This document shows, piece after piece, positions 39,825 through 49,306 of a DNA stretch of 64,000 bases; position 1 is the first letter of the stretch, and each line of letters opens with the position of its first letter. The notes beneath the pieces are model-generated. The model had not been told where the DNA came from. It made no database searches and saw nothing but the letters and a program-made list of their open reading frames with translations. The DNA lies in contig JAPZRU010000003.1 of the NCBI GenBank assembly GCA_027531255.1, positions 1-64,000 on the forward strand, given 5' to 3'. Made by a program: the position numbers and the translations under genes. The stretch is from Steroidobacteraceae bacterium. Lineage in GTDB: Bacteria; Pseudomonadota; Gammaproteobacteria; Steroidobacterales; Steroidobacteraceae.

Positions 39825-40741
39825 TGGCACTCTCGCTCGGCGACCGGGCGTTCGTCGCCCTCCAGCACGCGCTGCCCCAGCACGCGATCACGGGGCTCGT
39901 GAACCGCATCGCGCGCGTGCGCACGCCCTGGCTCAAGCGCGCGCTGATCCGCGGGTTCCTCGAGCTCTACACGGTGGACATCGCCGAGGCGGCGAACGCG
40001 GACCCCGACTCGTACGCGACCTTCAACGAGTTCTTCACGCGCGCGCTGAAACCCGGCGCGCGCCCGCTCTGCACCGGCGAGCACGCGCTCGCGAGCCCGT
40101 GCGACGGCACCGTCAGCCAGCGCGGCACCATCGAGGCGCAGGGGCTGCTGCAGGCGAGGCTCGAGGCCAAGAGCCACTGGTACACGCTCGAGGCGCTGGT
40201 CGGCGACGCCGCGCTGGCCGCGGAGTTCGTCGGCGGCGAGTTCGCGACGATCTACCTCGCGCCGTACAACTACCACCGCGTGCACATGCCGCTGACCGGT
40301 CGCCTGCGCGCGGTACGCTACATCCCTGGCAAGCTCTACAGCGTCAACGCGGTGACCGCCCGGCTCGTGCCGAACCTGTTCGCCCGCAACGAGCGCGCGG
40401 TCTGCGTGTTCGACACGCAGGCGGGCCCGCTCGCGGTGATCTTCGTCGGCGCGCTGAACGTCGGCAGCATCGGCCTCGTCGGCTACGGCGACCTGACGCC
40501 GGCGCGCCCGCGCCGCCCGCACCTGCTGGAGGTGCCGGCCCAGCCGCGGGTTTTCGAGCGCGGCGCCGAGCTCGGCCGCTTCAACATGGGTTCGACCGTG
40601 ATCCTGCTGCTGCCGCGCGGCGCGTGCGCGTGGGAGCCGGCGTTCGTTCCCGGTGCGACGGTCCGCATGGGCACCGCGATCGGCCGACTGCTCGCCGATG
40701 CCACGTCCGGAGCAGGCGCGTCGGGCGTGCCCCGCGCGTGA
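39824..40741 (+). CDS. psd: Phosphatidylserine decarboxylase proenzyme
   Basis: 305 residues. An inner-membrane enzyme that makes phosphatidylethanolamine. The proenzyme self-cleaves at the conserved Gly-Ser of the motif FNMGSTVIL (usual LGST), making the Ser-derived pyruvoyl group. FNEFFTRALKPGARP, SPCDGTVSQ and YNYHRVHMPLTG are other family landmarks. Its start overlaps the sco-like stop. Confidence 0.96.
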   Translation: MALSLGDRAFVALQHALPQHAITGLVNRIARVRTPWLKRALIRGFLELYTVDIAEAANADPDSYATFNEFFTRALKPGARPLCTGEHALASPCDGTVSQRGTIEAQGLLQARLEAKSHWYTLEALVGDAALAAEFVGGEFATIYLAPYNYHRVHMPLTGRLRAVRYIPGKLYSVNAVTARLVPNLFARNERAVCVFDTQAGPLAVIFVGALNVGSIGLVGYGDLTPARPRRPHLLEVPAQPRVFERGAELGRFNMGSTVILLLPRGACAWEPAFVPGATVRMGTAIGRLLADATSGAGASGVPRA

Positions 40742-40763
40742 CCGCGCTTCGCGACGCTCGCCG

Positions 40764-41741
40764 ATGACCGCGCAGGGCTGGCGCCCGACGGCAGGGATCG
40801 CGGCGCTTGCGCGGCGCGCTGAACTGCTCGCACGGGTGCGCGCGTTCTTCGCCGCCCGCGGGGTGCTCGAGGTCGAGACGCCGGTACTGGCGCGCGCGAC
40901 CGTCACCGACGTGCACCTGGCGTCGCTGGAGACGCGGATCGCCGGGCGGCCGGCCCCCTACTACCTGCAGACTTCGCCGGAATACGCGATGAAGCGCCTG
41001 CTCGCCGCGGGTGCGCCGGACCTCTACCAGGTCTGCAAGGTCTTCCGCGACGGCGAGGTCGGATCGCGCCACAACCCCGAGTTCACGATGGTGGAGTGGT
41101 ACCGACACGGCTTCGACGACGTACGCCTGATGCACGAAGTCGGCGATCTGCTGCACGTGCTGATCGGCGAGCGGCTGTCGGACCGACCCGAGTTCGTGAC
41201 CTATCGCGGCGCGTTCGAACGTGAACTCGACCTCGACCCCTACGCGACGCCGGTCGCGCAACTGCGCGCCGCGGCGGAGCGTCGACTGGGACCCGTGCCG
41301 GCGGCGCTCGCGGACGACCGCGACGCGTGCCTCGACCTGCTGATGGGCGCCGTCGTCGGGCCCGCGCTCGGCCGCGACCGGGTGACTTTCGTGCACGACT
41401 ACCCGGCGACGCAGGCCGCGCTCGCGCGCCTGAAGCCCGGCACCGCGAATCCGCCGGTCGCCGCCCGCTTCGAGGCCTACGTCGACGGGCTCGAACTCTG
41501 CAACGGCTTCCACGAACTGGTGGACGCGAGCGAGCAGCGCCGGCGTTTCGAGCACGACCTCGCCGCGCGCACCGCGCGGGGCCTGCCGGCGGCACCGGTC
41601 GACGAGCGCCTGCTCGCCGCGCTCGCGCACGGGCTGCCGGACTGCGCCGGCGTCGCGCTCGGGTTCGATCGGGTGGCGATGCTCGCCCTCCACACGCGCG
41701 ACATCCGCGACGTGATCGCGTTCCCCGTCGACGAGGCCTGA
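40764..41741 (+). CDS. epmA: EpmA, EF-P (R)-beta-lysine ligase
   Basis: 325 residues, the length of EpmA/PoxA, which is a lysyl-tRNA synthetase catalytic domain without the anticodon-binding domain. Class II motifs are visible: motif 2 VCKVFRDGEVGSRHNPEFTMVEWY and motif 3 GVALGFDRVAMLAL. It attaches beta-lysine to Lys34 of EF-P. efp and epmB lie within 3 kb, so the whole modification pathway is clustered. Confidence 0.95.
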   Translation: MTAQGWRPTAGIAALARRAELLARVRAFFAARGVLEVETPVLARATVTDVHLASLETRIAGRPAPYYLQTSPEYAMKRLLAAGAPDLYQVCKVFRDGEVGSRHNPEFTMVEWYRHGFDDVRLMHEVGDLLHVLIGERLSDRPEFVTYRGAFERELDLDPYATPVAQLRAAAERRLGPVPAALADDRDACLDLLMGAVVGPALGRDRVTFVHDYPATQAALARLKPGTANPPVAARFEAYVDGLELCNGFHELVDASEQRRRFEHDLAARTARGLPAAPVDERLLAALAHGLPDCAGVALGFDRVAMLALHTRDIRDVIAFPVDEA

Positions 41742-41755
41742 AGGAGCGCCCGCCG

Positions 41756-42262
41756 ATGAGCTTCGAACTGCGCGCCAGCACCGCCACGACGAAGGCCTGC
41801 CTCTACGCCGACCTGCGCGCCGCCCTCGACGGCCTGCTGCACGACGAGCGCGACGCGATCGCGAACCTCGCGAACGCCTCCGCCCTCCTCTACGCCACGC
41901 TGCCGGACCTCAACTGGGCCGGCTTCTACCTGTGGCGCGACGCCCAGCTGATCGTAGGCCCCTTCCAGGGCAAGCCCGCCTGCGTGCGCATCGCCCTCGG
42001 CCGGGGCGTCTGCGGCACCGCCGCCGCGCGCCGCGCAACGGTCCTGGTGCCGGACGTCCACGCGTTCCCGGGCCACATCGCCTGCGACGCCGCCTCCAAC
42101 TCCGAGATCGTGGTCCCGCTGCTGGCGGGCGAACGCCTGCTGGGCGTACTCGATCTCGACAGCCCGAAGCTGGCGAGATTCGACGCCGACGACACGGCGG
42201 GCCTGGAAGCCTTCGCCGCGCGACTGGTAATCGGCTGCAACTGGCCCAAGGATTGGAGCTGA
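41756..42262 (+). CDS. msrC: Free methionine-(R)-sulfoxide reductase (GAF domain)
   Basis: 168 residues, a single GAF domain. Cys76, Cys86 and Cys110 (GKPACVRIALGRGVCGTAA, HIACDAASNSEIVVPL) have the spacing of the three redox cysteines of fRMsr. It reduces free L-methionine-(R)-sulfoxide using thioredoxin. AAGGAG lies 9 nt before ATG 41756. It follows epmA by 14 bp. Confidence 0.93.
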   Translation: MSFELRASTATTKACLYADLRAALDGLLHDERDAIANLANASALLYATLPDLNWAGFYLWRDAQLIVGPFQGKPACVRIALGRGVCGTAAARRATVLVPDVHAFPGHIACDAASNSEIVVPLLAGERLLGVLDLDSPKLARFDADDTAGLEAFAARLVIGCNWPKDWS

Positions 42263-42293
42263 CCCGCCGGCCCATACACACCGCGGAGCACCC

Positions 42294-42395
42294 TCTCCGC
42301 TGGCGAGTCCTCGAAGCCAGCCTCCCCTCTCCGCTGCCGAGTCCTCGAAGCCAGCCTCCAATCTCCGCTGGCGAGTCTTCGAAGCCAGCCTCCCC
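42294..42395. repeat. Three tandem 34-bp units after msrC
   Basis: Units start at 42294, 42328 and 42362 and read TCTCCGCTGGCGAGTCCTCG and onward, with one or two differences per copy. Each contains the short stem CTGGC/GCCAG around GAGTCCTCGAA. They lie 31 bp downstream of the msrC stop in the convergent gap with efp. No coding potential. Confidence 0.85.
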
Positions 42396-42460
42396 CGCGG
42401 CGGCCCGACGGAACCGGTGCCGCCTTCGGCGGCGATAGCAGGAACGAAGGGCCCTTCAGC

Positions 42461-42490
42461 CCCGAACCGCGGGCCGTCCCGCGGTTCGGG
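42461..42490. terminator. Perfect 13-bp hairpin between msrC and efp
   Basis: CCCGAACCGCGGG, loop CCGT, then CCCGCGGTTCGGG. It lies 77 bp past the efp stop and about 200 bp past msrC. The strength of the stem suits a bidirectional terminator, but a U-tract is missing on both sides. Confidence 0.55.
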
Positions 42491-42567
42491 GGCGGCGGCG
42501 CCGGCAGGCGACCGCCGCGCGCGCGATCATCGAGCGGGCGCAGCCCGCGAGATCACTTCGCGCGCAA

Positions 42568-43134
42568 CTACTTCGCGCGAGATATGTACTCGCCCGACCG
42601 GGTATCGACGCGGATCACCTCGCCCTCGTTGAGGAACAGTGGCACGCGCACCACCGCCCCGGTCTCGAGCTTCGCCGGCTTCTGCCCGCCCGTCACGGTG
42701 TCGCCGCGCACGCCCGGATCGGTCTCGACGATCTTCAGTTCCACGTGCGCCGGCGGCGTGACGCTGAGCGGCTCGCCGTTCCAGAGCGTGACGATGCACT
42801 CCGTGCCGTCCTTGAGCCACTGGGCCGCCTCGCCCATCGCCGCCTTGCCCGCGGTGTACTGCTCGAAGGTGTCCGGCATCATGAAGGTGTAGAAGTCGCC
42901 CTCCGTGTAGAGGAACTGCATGTCGACGTCGACGACGTCGGCCGCCTCGACGGAGTCACCGGACTTCCACGTGCGCTCGACCACGCGGCCGGTCTTGAGG
43001 TTGCGGACCTTCACGCGGTTGAAGGCCTGGCCCTTGCCGGGCTTGACCATCTCGTTCTCGACGATCGCGTACGGATCGCCGTCGATCAGGATCTTGAGAC
43101 CCGACTTGAACTCGTTCGTGCTGTAGCTGGCCAT
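42568..43134 (-). CDS. efp: Translation elongation factor P
   Basis: 188 residues with the three OB/KOW-like domains of EF-P. Lys34 at the tip of domain I ([11 protein letters not shown]) is the EpmA/EpmB modification site. The C-terminal signature [20 protein letters not shown] is present. EF-P relieves ribosome stalling at polyproline stretches, of which this proteome has many (for example in fimV and dedD). It is divergent from epmB across 70 bp. Confidence 0.97.
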   Translation of the reverse strand: MASYSTNEFKSGLKILIDGDPYAIVENEMVKPGKGQAFNRVKVRNLKTGRVVERTWKSGDSVEAADVVDVDMQFLYTEGDFYTFMMPDTFEQYTAGKAAMGEAAQWLKDGTECIVTLWNGEPLSVTPPAHVELKIVETDPGVRGDTVTGGQKPAKLETGAVVRVPLFLNEGEVIRVDTRSGEYISRAK

Positions 43135-43204
43135 TGGGCTTTCTGCTCCGGTGCCGGTCCCGCACAATAGGCGGCTGGATGACGGGACATTGGAAAAACG
43201 CCGA

Positions 43205-44263
43205 ATGATAGCGGCAAGCCGTGAACCCCACCAGCCGGACCCGACGTCCCCGGAGCCGAGGGCCTGGCAGCGCGAACTGGCCGAGGCCGTCACCGACCCG
43301 GGCGAACTGCTCGACCTCGTCGGCCTGGACCGCGAGCCGTGGCTCGCGGCCGCCCGTCGCGCGGCGACGCTCTTTCCGCTGCGCGTGCCGCGTCCGTACG
43401 TGGCCCGGATGCGTCGCGGCGATGCGAACGATCCGCTGCTCCGACAGGTGCTGCCGCTTGCCGAGGAGTTCGCGCCGCAACCGCCATCGTTCGTCGCCGA
43501 TCCCGTCGGCGACCTCGCGGTCGCGGCGCACCCCGGAGTGCTGCGGAAGTACCGCGGCAGGGCGCTGCTCGTCACGACCGGCGCGTGCGCCGTGCACTGC
43601 CGCTACTGCTTCCGCCGCGAGTTCCCGTACGGCGAGCAGCTCGCGAGCACCGGGCACTGGGCCGCGGCGGTCGCCGCCCTGCGCGCGGACACGGACGCCC
43701 GCGAAGTGCTGCTGAGTGGCGGCGACCCGCTGTCGCTCGCGACGCACAAGCTCGCTGAACTGACCACGCAGCTCGCCACGATGCCGCACGTGGAGCGACT
43801 GCGGATCCACACGCGCCAGCCGATCGTGCTGCCGTCGCGCGTGGACGAAGCGCTGGTGTCCTGGCTTGCCTCGCTGCGGTGGCCGACCACGATCGTGCTG
43901 CACGTCAACCACGCGCAGGAACTCGACGGCCCCACGATCGAGGCCCTGGCGCGCCTGCGCGCCACGCGCGCGCACCTCCTGAACCAGTCGGTGCTGCTGC
44001 GGGGCGTGAACGACGACGCCGCGACGCTCGCCGCGCTGTCGGTCGCACTGCATGCCGCCGGCGTGCTGCCGTACTACCTGCACGGGCTCGACCCGGTACG
44101 CGGCAGTGCGCACTTCGACGTGCCGGACGACGAGGCCCGCCGTCTGCACGAGGCGCTGATCCGGGAGCTACCGGGTTACCTGGTGCCGCGCCTGGTCCGC
44201 GAGGTGCCAGGGGCACCGTCGAAAGTGTCGATTTCGTCCGTCGGGACGGCGCGAACGGGGTGA
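43205..44263 (+). CDS. epmB: EpmB, radical-SAM lysine 2,3-aminomutase for EF-P
   Basis: 352 residues. The radical-SAM cluster motif is [43 protein letters not shown] and [10 protein letters not shown] are LAM/EpmB features. Short length compared with catabolic lysine 2,3-aminomutases supports EpmB. It converts (S)-alpha-lysine to (R)-beta-lysine for EpmA. ATG 43205 is chosen because the stretch upstream (43151 on) overlaps the efp promoter region. Confidence 0.95.
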   Translation: MIAASREPHQPDPTSPEPRAWQRELAEAVTDPGELLDLVGLDREPWLAAARRAATLFPLRVPRPYVARMRRGDANDPLLRQVLPLAEEFAPQPPSFVADPVGDLAVAAHPGVLRKYRGRALLVTTGACAVHCRYCFRREFPYGEQLASTGHWAAAVAALRADTDAREVLLSGGDPLSLATHKLAELTTQLATMPHVERLRIHTRQPIVLPSRVDEALVSWLASLRWPTTIVLHVNHAQELDGPTIEALARLRATRAHLLNQSVLLRGVNDDAATLAALSVALHAAGVLPYYLHGLDPVRGSAHFDVPDDEARRLHEALIRELPGYLVPRLVREVPGAPSKVSISSVGTARTG

Positions 44264-44318
44264 TACCATCGTTGCGCTCCGGCCCGTGCCGCGCCGACCC
44301 ATCGACCAGGAGCCATCC

Positions 44319-46382
44319 GTGATCGCAACGTCGCCCGGAAGCGCGGCCGTGCCAATGCTGGTGCTCACCCAGCAGCAGGACCACGTCGAGGCGATCAACG
44401 CCACGCTGCGCAGGGCCGGGCACGCGGTGCACTGCACGTGGCTCCCGGACGCCCGCGATCTCCCGGACGCGCTGATCCAGATAAACCCCGAGATGCTCCT
44501 CGTGTTCGCCGACGAGAACCTCGTCGAACTCGAGACGCTGGCCGCACTCCGCGGCCGCCAGCAGCCCCCGGTGCCGGTGCTGCTGGTACGTGCCGCCATC
44601 GACGAGGCCGTGCAGCTGGAAGCGCTGCGGTTCGGCGCGCAGGACGTGGTGTCGCTTGCGAACCGCGAGCGGCTGCAGCTGGTGGTGGGCCGCGAGCTCC
44701 GCGCATTCCGTCTAGAGCGCACGCTGAACGCGACCATTTCCTCTGCACGCGAGTCGCAGCAGGCGCTGCGCCAGTTCATGGAGGGATCCGCCGACGCGAT
44801 CGCCGTGGTCCAGGAAGGCATCGTCGTCGACGCGAACCCGGCGTGGCTCGAGCTGTACGGGCTTTCGGAGCCCGACGCCGCGCTGGGCCTGCCGGTGATG
44901 GAGTTCTACGATCCGGAATCGCACGCGGCCCTGAAGGGCGCGCTCGTCGCCTGCCTCCAGGGCAAGTGGGCCGACCAACCCCTGCGGGTCACCGCGCTGC
45001 TCGCGGACGGCTCGTCGCTGCCGCTGGAGCTGCAGATCGGCAAGGGCGAATACGACGGGGAACCGGCCGTCCGCATCACTGTGCCGGCCCGTCGGCACGA
45101 CGAGGCGGCCCTGCAGCAGCGGCTCGCCCGCGCGGTCGAGACCGAGCCGTCGACCGGCTTCCTGCACCGCCGCTGTTTCGTCGAGCGGCTGCGCGAGCGG
45201 CTGCAGCAGCCCGTCAAGGGCGGCGTCCGCTTCCTCGCCTACGTGCGTCCCGACCGGGTCGAGCAGCTGATCGGCATGACGGGCGCGCTGGCGTTCGAAG
45301 ACTTCGTCGCCCAGTTCGGCGCCCTGGTTCGGGAACAGGCGCAGCCGAACGAGCTGTGCGGCCGCTTCTCCGGCAGCGGCTTCATGTTCCTGCTCGAGCG
45401 CGGCACGCCGCGCGACGTCGAGGCGTGGGCGGAGAACGTCGTCAGGAAGATCGGCGCACACGTCTTCAGGGTCGACGACAAGAGCGTCACCGTCACCGCT
45501 ACCGTCGGCCTCGGGCTGGTGCCCGCCTCGACCACGGACCCGGCAGGCCCGGTCGCCGATGCCTACGAGGCCAACCGCAAGGGTCGCGAGAACGGCGGCG
45601 CGCAGATCTACTCGGTGGACCGCACCGAGAGCGATTCGCGGATGGTCGCGTACGACAAGATCTGGGTGCGGCACATCAAGGCCGCGCTGATGGAGAACCG
45701 CTTCCGCCTGGTTCAGCAGCCGATCGCGAGCCTGCTCGGCGAGGACAAGGGCATGCTCGACGTGCTCGTCCGCATGCTCGACGAGCAGGGCAAGGAAGTG
45801 CTGCCGAGCGCGTTCATCCCGGCTGCCGAGCGCAACGACCTCATGAAGAACGTCGATCGCTGGGTGATCGGCGCGTCGATGAGCTTCTGCGCGGCGCGCA
45901 AGCCCGCGGGCGTCTTCGTGCGCCTGTCGCGCGACACGGTCAACGACAAGTCGCTGCCGATCTGGCTCGCGAACCAGCTCAAGGCGAGCAAGATCGAGCC
46001 GGCCCGCCTGTGCTTCCAGGTCGCCGAGAACGTCGCGATGCAGTACCTGCTCCAGACGAAGGAACTGCGCGAGGCAGTGCGACGCTACGGCTTCCGCTTC
46101 GCGGTCGAGCACTTCGGCGCCGGCGCGGAGCCGCAGCGGGTGGTGGACCACCTGCGGCCGGAGTTCGTCAAGGTCGACGGCACGCTGATGCAGGGCCTCG
46201 CGACCAACGCGATGCTGCAGCAGAAGGTGAAGGACCTCGTCGAGGTCGCGAAGACCGTCGGCGCGGTGACGATCGCCGAGCGCGTCGAGGACGCGAACAC
46301 GATGGCGGTGCTCTGGCAGCTCGGCATCGAGTTCATCCAGGGCTATTTCGTCCACAAGCCCGAGGAAGTGGTCCTGGGCTGA
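44319..46382 (+). CDS. fimX: FimX-like REC-PAS-GGDEF-EAL regulator with degenerate active sites
   Basis: 687 residues from GTG 44319, which has AGGAG 6 nt upstream. In order: a receiver-like domain without a clear phosphoacceptor (1-125), a PAS domain (about 150-260), a GGDEF domain whose signature reads RFSGSGFMFLLE, and an EAL domain with LDVLVRM for EAL and EHFGAGAEP for DDFGTG. Both catalytic centres are lost, as in Pseudomonas FimX, which binds c-di-GMP and controls pilus extension at the pole. The three type IV pilus loci in this window fit that role. Enzyme activity is unlikely; ligand binding is inferred. Confidence 0.82.
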   Translation: MIATSPGSAAVPMLVLTQQQDHVEAINATLRRAGHAVHCTWLPDARDLPDALIQINPEMLLVFADENLVELETLAALRGRQQPPVPVLLVRAAIDEAVQLEALRFGAQDVVSLANRERLQLVVGRELRAFRLERTLNATISSARESQQALRQFMEGSADAIAVVQEGIVVDANPAWLELYGLSEPDAALGLPVMEFYDPESHAALKGALVACLQGKWADQPLRVTALLADGSSLPLELQIGKGEYDGEPAVRITVPARRHDEAALQQRLARAVETEPSTGFLHRRCFVERLRERLQQPVKGGVRFLAYVRPDRVEQLIGMTGALAFEDFVAQFGALVREQAQPNELCGRFSGSGFMFLLERGTPRDVEAWAENVVRKIGAHVFRVDDKSVTVTATVGLGLVPASTTDPAGPVADAYEANRKGRENGGAQIYSVDRTESDSRMVAYDKIWVRHIKAALMENRFRLVQQPIASLLGEDKGMLDVLVRMLDEQGKEVLPSAFIPAAERNDLMKNVDRWVIGASMSFCAARKPAGVFVRLSRDTVNDKSLPIWLANQLKASKIEPARLCFQVAENVAMQYLLQTKELREAVRRYGFRFAVEHFGAGAEPQRVVDHLRPEFVKVDGTLMQGLATNAMLQQKVKDLVEVAKTVGAVTIAERVEDANTMAVLWQLGIEFIQGYFVHKPEEVVLG

Positions 46383-46390
46383 AGCGGGTA

Positions 46391-46430
46391 CCGTTCCCGT
46401 TTCCGTTTCCGTTTCCGTTTCCGTTTTCGG
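46391..46430. repeat. Hexanucleotide (CCGTTT)n tract after fimX
   Basis: Six to seven near-perfect 6-bp units start 8 bp after the fimX stop codon. Such tracts change length by slippage. Here it can only alter the 3' untranslated region, unless a frameshift in fimX let the reading frame run through it. Confidence 0.8.
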
Positions 46431-46647
46431 TCGATGATGCGGGTCCCCGGTTCTCGGCTCGCAGAGGTTGACGCTCGACTGCACCGCACCGAACGGGCCA
46501 CCCGCCGTGGTCCAGCCGCCTCGCGTGGCGGCACGCATCGCGCGTCCGGTCGGCTACGTACCGGCGACGATGGCGACCGTTACCGGACGGCGCAGCCTGA
46601 CGCCGCTTCCCGGACGGCGCACACGGAGGGTCGCGAGGGATGCGCGA

Positions 46648-46930
46648 CCGCGGCTCGCTCACTACGGCGGCGTGCCGCACCCGCGCCGGCCGCTGTCGTG
46701 GCTGGATCCCGGCGCGTTCTGCATGCTCGGCGTAGGCGCAGGCTTCGCGCTCGCCGCAGCGGTCGCACGACCCGACGCCGAGGTGTGGCTGCTGTGGGGC
46801 GACGGGGCCGCCGGTTACGGGCTCGCCGAACACGCTTGCACGCGCGCGCGCGACCGCCGGCGAAGGCCGGCCGGTACTCGTGAACGCGTGGCTCGCGCGC
46901 ACCGACTTCCGCGAAGGCTCGATCTCGATG
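46648..46930 (+). pseudogene. Relic of a thiamine-diphosphate enzyme (acetolactate synthase-like)
   Basis: In one frame (46648-46830) [20 protein letters not shown] continues into [20 protein letters not shown] and [16 protein letters not shown]. This is the C-terminal ThDP-binding domain with its GDG motif. The next frame (46830-46930) gives [20 protein letters not shown], the usual extreme C-terminus of these enzymes. Some tens of residues of the ThDP domain, and everything N-terminal, are missing, with a frameshift between the pieces. No start codon or ribosome site is seen. Confidence 0.75.
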
Positions 46931-47032
46931 CAGACCTGCGCGTCCAGCCGCGTGGTCGCGCGCGGGAGACGATCGAGGATCGCACCTCGTCGACGAACGG
47001 CACGGTGCTGCCGTAGCGCAAGTCGACCAACG

Positions 47033-49306
47033 TCATTCGACGTCGAGGCGCGTCACGCGACGGTAGTTCTTCGGCAGCATCGCGCCGCGCTGTGCTCGCT
47101 CGCCGCGGTACTCCTTGATCTCGTCCCAGGACAGCGTCATCGCGCGGTCGCCGCAGATCACGCGCAGCTTGCCGCCGGGGCCGACGACGGCGAGACCCAT
47201 CATGAGCTCCTTGCGCACCTCGGCCTTGTCGGACGGCACGTTGAACAGCTTGTTGCCGCGGCCCTTCGCGAGCTCCGGGAGCTCCGACACCGGGAAGCAC
47301 AGCAGGCGCCCGTCGACCGGCGAGCCGTCCTTCTCGATCGTCGCCGCCGCGACCGCGATCAGCGCCTTAGGGTCCTCGACCACGCGCGCGGCGGGCAGTG
47401 CCTTCGCGTGCTCCGGCACCGACAGGACCGCCTTGCCGCCGCGGTTGCGGGCGTAGAGTTCCTCCAGCTTGACGATGAAGCCGTAGCCTGCATCCGACGC
47501 GACGACGTAGCGCTCGCCCGGTTCGCCCATGATCACGCTCGCGAAGGTAGCCCCGTCCGGCGGATCCACGCGCCCGGACAGCGGCTCGCCCTGGCCGCGC
47601 GCGCTCGGCAGCGTGTGCGCCAGCAGCGAGTAGGTGCGGCCCGTCGAGTCGAGGAAGATCGCCTGCTGCGTACTCTTCCCCAGCGCGTGCTCCTGGTACG
47701 AGTCGCCGGTCTTGTACGACAGCGCGCGCGGGTCGATCTCGTGGCCCTTCGCCTGCCGCACCCAGCCGGCGGTCGAGAGCACGACGGTGACGGGCTCCGC
47801 GACCACGAGCTCCGTCTCGTCGATGGCCTTCGCGGCCTCGCGCTCGACGATCTTCGTGCGGCGCTTGTCGCCGTACTTCTCGGCATCGCCCAGGATCTCC
47901 TCCCGCACCAGCTTCTTCAGGCGCGCGGGGCTCGCGAGGGTCCGCTCGATCTCGTCCTTCTCCCTGGCGAGCTCGGCCTGCTCACCCCGGATCTTCATCT
48001 CCTCGAGGCGCGCAAGGTGGCGGAGCTTGGTCTCGAGGATCGCCTCCGCCTGCTCGTTCGAGAGCTGGAAGCGCTTAATCAGCACCGGCTTCGGCTCGTC
48101 CTCGGTGCGGACGATGCGGATCACCTCGTCGAGGTTCAGGTATGCGATCAGCAGGCCCGCGAGGATGTGGAGCCGCGCGTCCACCTTGCCGAGGCGGTAC
48201 TGCAGCCGCTTCGTGACGGTGGCCAGCCGGAACGACAGCCATTCCGACAGCAGTTCCTTGAGCCCGAACACCTTCGGCCGGCCGTCGAGGCCGATCACGT
48301 TCAGGTTCACGCGGTAGGTGCGCTCGAGGTCCGTGGTCGCGAACAGGTGCGCCATCAGCTGCTCGACGTCGGTCTTCCTGCCCTTCGGCACGATCACTAG
48401 GCGCGTCGGGTTCTCGTGATCGGATTCGTCGCGGAGGTCCTCGACCATCGGCAGCTTCTTCGCGCGCATCTGCGCGGCGATCTGCTCCAGCACCTTCGCA
48501 CCCGACACCTGGTACGGCAGCGCGGTGATCACGACGTCGCCGTCCTCCTCCTCGTAGACGGCGCGCGCGCGGAACGTACCGTTGCCGGTCTCGTAGATCT
48601 GGCGCAGCTCGGACTTCGGCGTGATGATCTCGGCGCCGGTCGGGAAATCCGGGCCCGGCACCAGCTTGCCGAGCTCGCGGCTCGTGACCTCGGGCTCGTC
48701 GATCAGGCGCACGACCGCGTTCGCGATCTCGCGCAGGTTGTGCGGCGGGATGTCGGTGGACATGCCGACCGCGATGCCCATCGCGCCGTTCAGCAGCACG
48801 TTCGGCAGCCTGGCCGGCAGCACCGCGGGTTCTTCGAGCGTGCCGTCGAAGTTCGGCACCCAGTCCACGGTGCCCTGGCCGAGCTCGGACAGCAGCACCT
48901 CGGCGTACGGGCGCAGGCGCGACTCGGTGTAGCGCATCGCGGCGAACGACTTCGGGTCGTCGGGCGAGCCCCAGTTGCCCTGGCCGTCCACCAGCGGATA
49001 GCGGTACGAGAAGTCCTGCGCCATCAGGACCATCGCCTCGTAGCACGCGCCGTCCCCGTGCGGATGGAACTTGCCGATCACGTCGCCGACGGTGCGGGCG
49101 CTCTTCTTGTGCTTGGCGCCCGCCGCGAGTCCGAGCTCGCTCATCGCGTACACGATGCGGCGCTGCACGGGCTTCAGGCCGTCCGCGAGCTGCGGGAGCG
49201 CGCGGTCGAGGATGACGTACATCGAGTAGTCGAGGTACGCCTTCTCGGTGAACGCGCGGAGCGGGCGCTTCTCGACGCCCTCGAAGTTCAGTTCGGCGGT
49301 CTTCAC
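47033..49306 (-). CDS. parC: DNA topoisomerase IV subunit A
   Basis: 757 residues. The breakage-reunion domain has the catalytic Tyr126 in [10 protein letters not shown] and the DNA gate [13 protein letters not shown]. The C-terminal beta-pinwheel is short, as in ParC rather than GyrA. In the quinolone-resistance region the motif is [12 protein letters not shown]: Gly86 sits where E. coli has Ser80, while Glu90 (E. coli Glu84) is kept. Its start overlaps the parE stop (ATGA), so the subunits are translationally coupled in the order parE-parC. Confidence 0.96.
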   Translation of the reverse strand: MKTAELNFEGVEKRPLRAFTEKAYLDYSMYVILDRALPQLADGLKPVQRRIVYAMSELGLAAGAKHKKSARTVGDVIGKFHPHGDGACYEAMVLMAQDFSYRYPLVDGQGNWGSPDDPKSFAAMRYTESRLRPYAEVLLSELGQGTVDWVPNFDGTLEEPAVLPARLPNVLLNGAMGIAVGMSTDIPPHNLREIANAVVRLIDEPEVTSRELGKLVPGPDFPTGAEIITPKSELRQIYETGNGTFRARAVYEEEDGDVVITALPYQVSGAKVLEQIAAQMRAKKLPMVEDLRDESDHENPTRLVIVPKGRKTDVEQLMAHLFATTDLERTYRVNLNVIGLDGRPKVFGLKELLSEWLSFRLATVTKRLQYRLGKVDARLHILAGLLIAYLNLDEVIRIVRTEDEPKPVLIKRFQLSNEQAEAILETKLRHLARLEEMKIRGEQAELAREKDEIERTLASPARLKKLVREEILGDAEKYGDKRRTKIVEREAAKAIDETELVVAEPVTVVLSTAGWVRQAKGHEIDPRALSYKTGDSYQEHALGKSTQQAIFLDSTGRTYSLLAHTLPSARGQGEPLSGRVDPPDGATFASVIMGEPGERYVVASDAGYGFIVKLEELYARNRGGKAVLSVPEHAKALPAARVVEDPKALIAVAAATIEKDGSPVDGRLLCFPVSELPELAKGRGNKLFNVPSDKAEVRKELMMGLAVVGPGGKLRVICGDRAMTLSWDEIKEYRGERAQRGAMLPKNYRRVTRLDVE

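Noticed and set aside
42294-42395. CRISPR-like array between msrC and efp
   Set aside because: Three contiguous 34-bp units with no spacers; an ordinary tandem repeat.
46468-47016. Possible intact small gene after fimX
   Set aside because: Only a fragment of a ThDP domain is recognisable and the C-terminal piece is in another frame. The rest is Arg-rich noise, so a pseudogene is the better call.
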